A stretch of 6,320 nucleotides of DNA from Halanaerobiales bacterium (GTDB lineage: Bacteria; Bacillota_F; Halanaerobiia; Halanaerobiales; DTU029), in the NCBI GenBank assembly GCA_016278415.1, contig JADQBV010000233.1, positions 1 to 6,320 of the forward strand, written 5' to 3'. The notes beneath the pieces are model-generated. The model was not told the origin of the DNA, ran no database searches, and saw only the letters and a list, made by a program, of their open reading frames with translations. This document shows positions 5,553-6,320 of this stretch, in pieces; position 1 is the stretch's first letter, and every line of letters begins with the position of its first letter. Both the position numbers and the translations under genes were made by a program.

Positions 5553-6278
5553 ATGAAACTAAAATATATATTTGGTCCAGTCTTATCACGTAGACTAGGT
5601 AAATCATTGGGAATTGACTTAATACCTTATAAAACTTGTCCATTAGATTGTATATACTGTGAATGTGGTAAAACAGATAATCTAACCATAGAGCGTAAAG
5701 AATATGTACCAACAGAGGAAGTTATAGAAGAGTTAGATGGATATCTTAAAAACCAGCCAGATATAGATTATATTACCTTTGCAGGTTCTGGTGAACCAAC
5801 CTTACATAAGGAAATTTCAAAAATAATCGATTTTATAAAGAGTAATTACCCTGAATATAAAATAGCATTGATAACTAATGCTATACTTTTTCCGGATAGT
5901 TCTGTAATAGAAGAGATTAAAAAAGTTGATTTAATTATTCCATCACTCGATGCTATATCGCAGAGTGTATTTGAAAAAATCAATAGACCTGCTTCAAATA
6001 TAAAATCATCTGATATTATAAAGGGGTTAAAAAACTTGAGGAAAGAGTATAATGGGGAATTATGGTTAGAAATATTTATTGTTCCAGGAATTAATGATAC
6101 AGCAGATGAATTACAACTATTTCGTGATACTATTGAAGTTATTAGTCCAGATAAGATACAAATTAACAGTCTTGATAGACCAGGAACTGAAGATTGGGTG
6201 AATAAATCAAAAAAATCTGAGCTAAGTAAAATAAGAGCATTCCTAAAAAATAATAATCAAAATATAGAAACTTTATAA
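5553..6278 (+). CDS. radical SAM protein, COG0731-like, substrate unknown
   Basis: This 241-residue cytoplasmic radical S-adenosylmethionine enzyme has the family opening YIFGPVLSRRLGKSLGIDLIP (5-25). The [4Fe-4S] motif C29-x3-C33-x2-C36 (KTCPLDCIYCECG) follows, with the S-adenosylmethionine-binding segment FAGSGEPTLH (76-85). ALITNAILF (105-113), LDAISQSVFEKINRP (132-146), EIFIVPGIND (173-182) and IQINSLDRPG (202-211) are the later barrel strands conserved in COG0731 proteins. The ATG at 5553 is preferred over an in-frame TTG at 5538, because GGAGGG at 5541-5546 lies seven bases upstream of the ATG and inside the longer version. The protein ends just after the barrel and lacks the C-terminal extension, often helix-turn-helix-like, that I recall in some relatives. 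It is transcribed divergently from nrdD. The family is often annotated as an Fe-S oxidoreductase, and I know of no assigned reaction. Any link to ribonucleotide reduction is speculation. Confidence 0.88.
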   Translation: MKLKYIFGPVLSRRLGKSLGIDLIPYKTCPLDCIYCECGKTDNLTIERKEYVPTEEVIEELDGYLKNQPDIDYITFAGSGEPTLHKEISKIIDFIKSNYPEYKIALITNAILFPDSSVIEEIKKVDLIIPSLDAISQSVFEKINRPASNIKSSDIIKGLKNLRKEYNGELWLEIFIVPGINDTADELQLFRDTIEVISPDKIQINSLDRPGTEDWVNKSKKSELSKIRAFLKNNNQNIETL

Positions 6279-6284
6279 AACTCC

Positions 6285-6313
6285 TTGACAATATAATATA
6301 AAGATGTTAATAT
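6285..6313 (+). promoter_or_regulatory. strong promoter reading out of the right edge
   Basis: A perfect TTGACA (6285-6290) is followed after 17 bases by TAATAT (6308-6313), which has an extended -10 TG at 6305-6306. It begins seven bases after the stop of the radical SAM gene and should drive a gene or RNA outside the window. Confidence 0.6.
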
Positions 6314-6320
6314 AAATATC

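Noticed and set aside
5512..5712. 66-codon minus-strand open frame overlapping the start of the radical SAM gene
   Set aside because: It is antisense to the conserved cluster-binding region of a clear gene and its translation has no recognisable motif.

Overview
This AT-rich window (GC roughly 30% by eye) looks like a chromosomal piece of a strictly or facultatively anaerobic, low-GC Gram-positive bacterium (Bacillota, probably Clostridia or a relative). The indications are an oxygen-sensitive class III ribonucleotide reductase with its radical-SAM activase, strong AGGAGG-type ribosome binding sites, and a secreted LysM/M23 wall hydrolase. I see no tRNA, rRNA, CRISPR array, insertion sequence or phage gene.

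Left part, plus strand. A short broken remnant of a PhnP-like metallo-beta-lactamase-fold hydrolase (1-153) precedes trmL (170-649), a SPOUT 2'-O-methyltransferase for the tRNA wobble base. After an AT-rich spacer with an extended -10 promoter comes a secreted peptidoglycan hydrolase (923-1945): signal peptide, peptidoglycan-binding domain, two LysM domains and an M23 peptidase in which the usual HxH zinc motif reads HLD. A strong bidirectional terminator (2057-2096) separates it from the convergent operon.

Middle part, minus strand. This is the class III ribonucleotide reductase operon, read nrdD (5100-3058), nrdG (3052-2357), then a 53-codon gene (2268-2107). The large NrdD protein has the ATP-cone, the catalytic barrel and the C-terminal zinc site, but stops before the glycyl-radical segment. 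That segment (RVVGF, WNRGK, EEFKDR) is encoded alone by the 53-codon gene downstream of nrdG. The reductase therefore appears to be split, with the radical-bearing glycine supplied in trans. This is the most interesting feature here.

The 452-base region between nrdD and the divergent gene on the right contains two palindromic 16-mers, 31 bases centre to centre, that match the tandem boxes of the repressor NrdR. It also holds good minus-strand promoter candidates. On the right, plus strand, is a COG0731-like radical SAM protein of unknown substrate (5553-6278). It is followed at the window edge by a strong promoter-like sequence that would drive a gene beyond the window.
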